Part shown: positions 15,089-15,732 of the stretch, one piece after another
Position numbering within the stretch: the first letter of the stretch is position 1
How the letters are laid out: each line of letters begins with the position of its first letter
Assembly (NCBI GenBank): GCA_038214085.1
Contig: JBBQSF010000068.1
Location: 1 to 15,732, forward strand
Direction of reading: 5' to 3'
Length of the DNA: 15,732 nt
Source: JBBQSF01 sp038214085
GTDB lineage: Bacteria; Bacteroidota; Bacteroidia; Bacteroidales; CG2-30-32-10
Position numbers and translations under genes: made by a program
The notes under the pieces: generated by a model
The model's database searches: none
Seen by the model: the letters and a program-made list of their open reading frames with translations, nothing else
What the model was told of the DNA's origin: nothing

Positions 15089-15655
15089 ATGAAGTTGCCC
15101 GTTTATTTGTGTTTGCTGCTATTGCTTCCCTGCGCCGTTAATGCTCAGGAAGATAAGTGTGCAAAGGCAGATAGTATAATTGCCGGAACAAATGCAGCTA
15201 TTGCCCGTGTAAAAACCGGGGGTATGGAAAACTGGGGCGTTCTTTACTGCAATTCCGTTGAAATAAACACATATAAAGATCAATGGCGTGCAGTTGGAAA
15301 TTATAACAGCAAAATAGATTTTTGGTACACCGACGCTCCTGAGTTTGCCGTTTATGAAGAAAAAACAAAAGAATCGGTTTTGGCTAAAATAACGGTTACT
15401 AGCGAATCATCTGCTTATAAATTTTATTATGAATTTTATTACTCTGGTGGAGAACTGGTTGCGGCAAATGCAACATCGGACACATCTGTACCTACTGAGC
15501 TAAAATATTATTTTAACAATTTAAAGCTCATTAAGTTTGTTGAGAATGGAAAAATAAGTACAACCGAAAATGCATTGAATTCTCCTGAAATCATTAGCAT
15601 GAGTTCGGATTTTGTTTCGTTTTTTTTAACTATGTTTTTAAAAAGTACTCATTAA
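15089..15655 (+). CDS. Predicted secreted protein of unknown function between sdhA and sdhB
   Basis: I place the start at the ATG at 15089 (188 aa), which opens directly into a signal peptide: K2, a hydrophobic core at about 4-14, and a VNA-Q cleavage site after residue 19. An earlier in-frame ATG at 15041 would overlap the end of sdhA and add 16 polar residues before the signal, so I reject it. C15 is not in a proper lipobox (LLPC), so secretion into the periplasm by signal peptidase I is likelier than lipidation. The mature part is about 169 residues, rich in Tyr, Phe, Ser and Thr, with two cysteines (C24, C54) that could pair, alternating beta-like segments and no catalytic motif that I recognise. 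It lies 25 bases after sdhA and 15 bases before sdhB, so it is almost certainly co-transcribed. I cannot name a family. Confidence 0.78.
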   Translation: MKLPVYLCLLLLLPCAVNAQEDKCAKADSIIAGTNAAIARVKTGGMENWGVLYCNSVEINTYKDQWRAVGNYNSKIDFWYTDAPEFAVYEEKTKESVLAKITVTSESSAYKFYYEFYYSGGELVAANATSDTSVPTELKYYFNNLKLIKFVENGKISTTENALNSPEIISMSSDFVSFFLTMFLKSTH

Positions 15656-15670
15656 TACCCAAAAATTACC

Positions 15671-15732
15671 ATGGACCTGACACTCAAAATCTGGCGTCAA
15701 AAAGATGCAAAAAGTAAAGGCAAGTTTGAAAC
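15671..15732 (+). CDS. sdhB: Succinate dehydrogenase/fumarate reductase iron-sulfur subunit, N-terminus only (cut by window edge)
   Basis: The last 62 bases open a frame from ATG reading MDLTLKIWRQKDAKSKGKFE. This matches the start of the SdhB/FrdB iron-sulfur subunit in Bacteroidetes (first beta strand of the [2Fe-2S] domain, with the IWRQ signature). The cluster cysteines would lie beyond the window. The position after sdhC and sdhA makes the call strong despite only 20 codons. Confidence 0.88.
   Translation, partial: MDLTLKIWRQKDAKSKGKFE

Overview
The window looks like chromosomal DNA of an anaerobic or facultative member of the Bacteroidota, probably near the Bacteroidales/Marinilabiliales. 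The evidence is AT-rich DNA of even character, two promoters of the Bacteroidetes type (TTTG, a spacer of 18-19, TAnnTTTG), mostly absent Shine-Dalgarno sequences, a diheme SdhC/FrdC-type succinate dehydrogenase/fumarate reductase in the order C-A-B, and a 469-residue family that I know mainly from this phylum. There are no mobile elements, CRISPR arrays, rRNA or tRNA genes, and no gene-free stretch over 300 bases.

Layout. (1) 1-1410 (+): a conserved protein of unknown function. (2) 8402 down to 1422 (-): a tightly packed five-gene run. It holds a NuoE/HydC-like [2Fe-2S] protein, a NuoF/HydB-like NADH/FMN protein with a C-terminal ferredoxin, a 1232-residue multidomain iron-sulfur flavoprotein, a small zinc-ribbon protein and a ferritin-like diiron protein. 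(3) 10802 down to 8594 (-): prs, rplY and pth, with a promoter in front, a hairpin between rplY and pth, and a strong terminator after pth. (4) 12250-10961 (-): an M24B Xaa-Pro aminopeptidase. (5) From 12429 (+) to the window edge: sdhC, sdhA, an unrecognised secreted protein, and the first 20 codons of sdhB. A promoter and a repeated 7-mer precede sdhC.

The most interesting part is region 2. NuoE- and NuoF-like subunits supply an NADH/FMN entry point and an iron-sulfur wire. The partner fuses a NuoG/HydA-type [2Fe-2S] domain, a GltD/NfnB-type FAD/NADPH module, several [4Fe-4S] modules and a formate-dehydrogenase-like molybdopterin domain. That last domain has Glu where formate dehydrogenase has Cys/Sec. 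The neighbouring catalytic His and Arg are also replaced, and the C-terminal pterin-binding domain is missing. The simplest reading is an NADH/NADPH/ferredoxin transhydrogenase, possibly electron-bifurcating and related in logic to Stn/Nfn enzymes, in which the dead formate-dehydrogenase domain acts as an iron-sulfur scaffold in the manner of NuoG. This role is inferred from sequence and not shown. The sdh cluster would handle succinate/fumarate at the membrane, so the window pairs a soluble pyridine-nucleotide hub with a quinone-linked enzyme.
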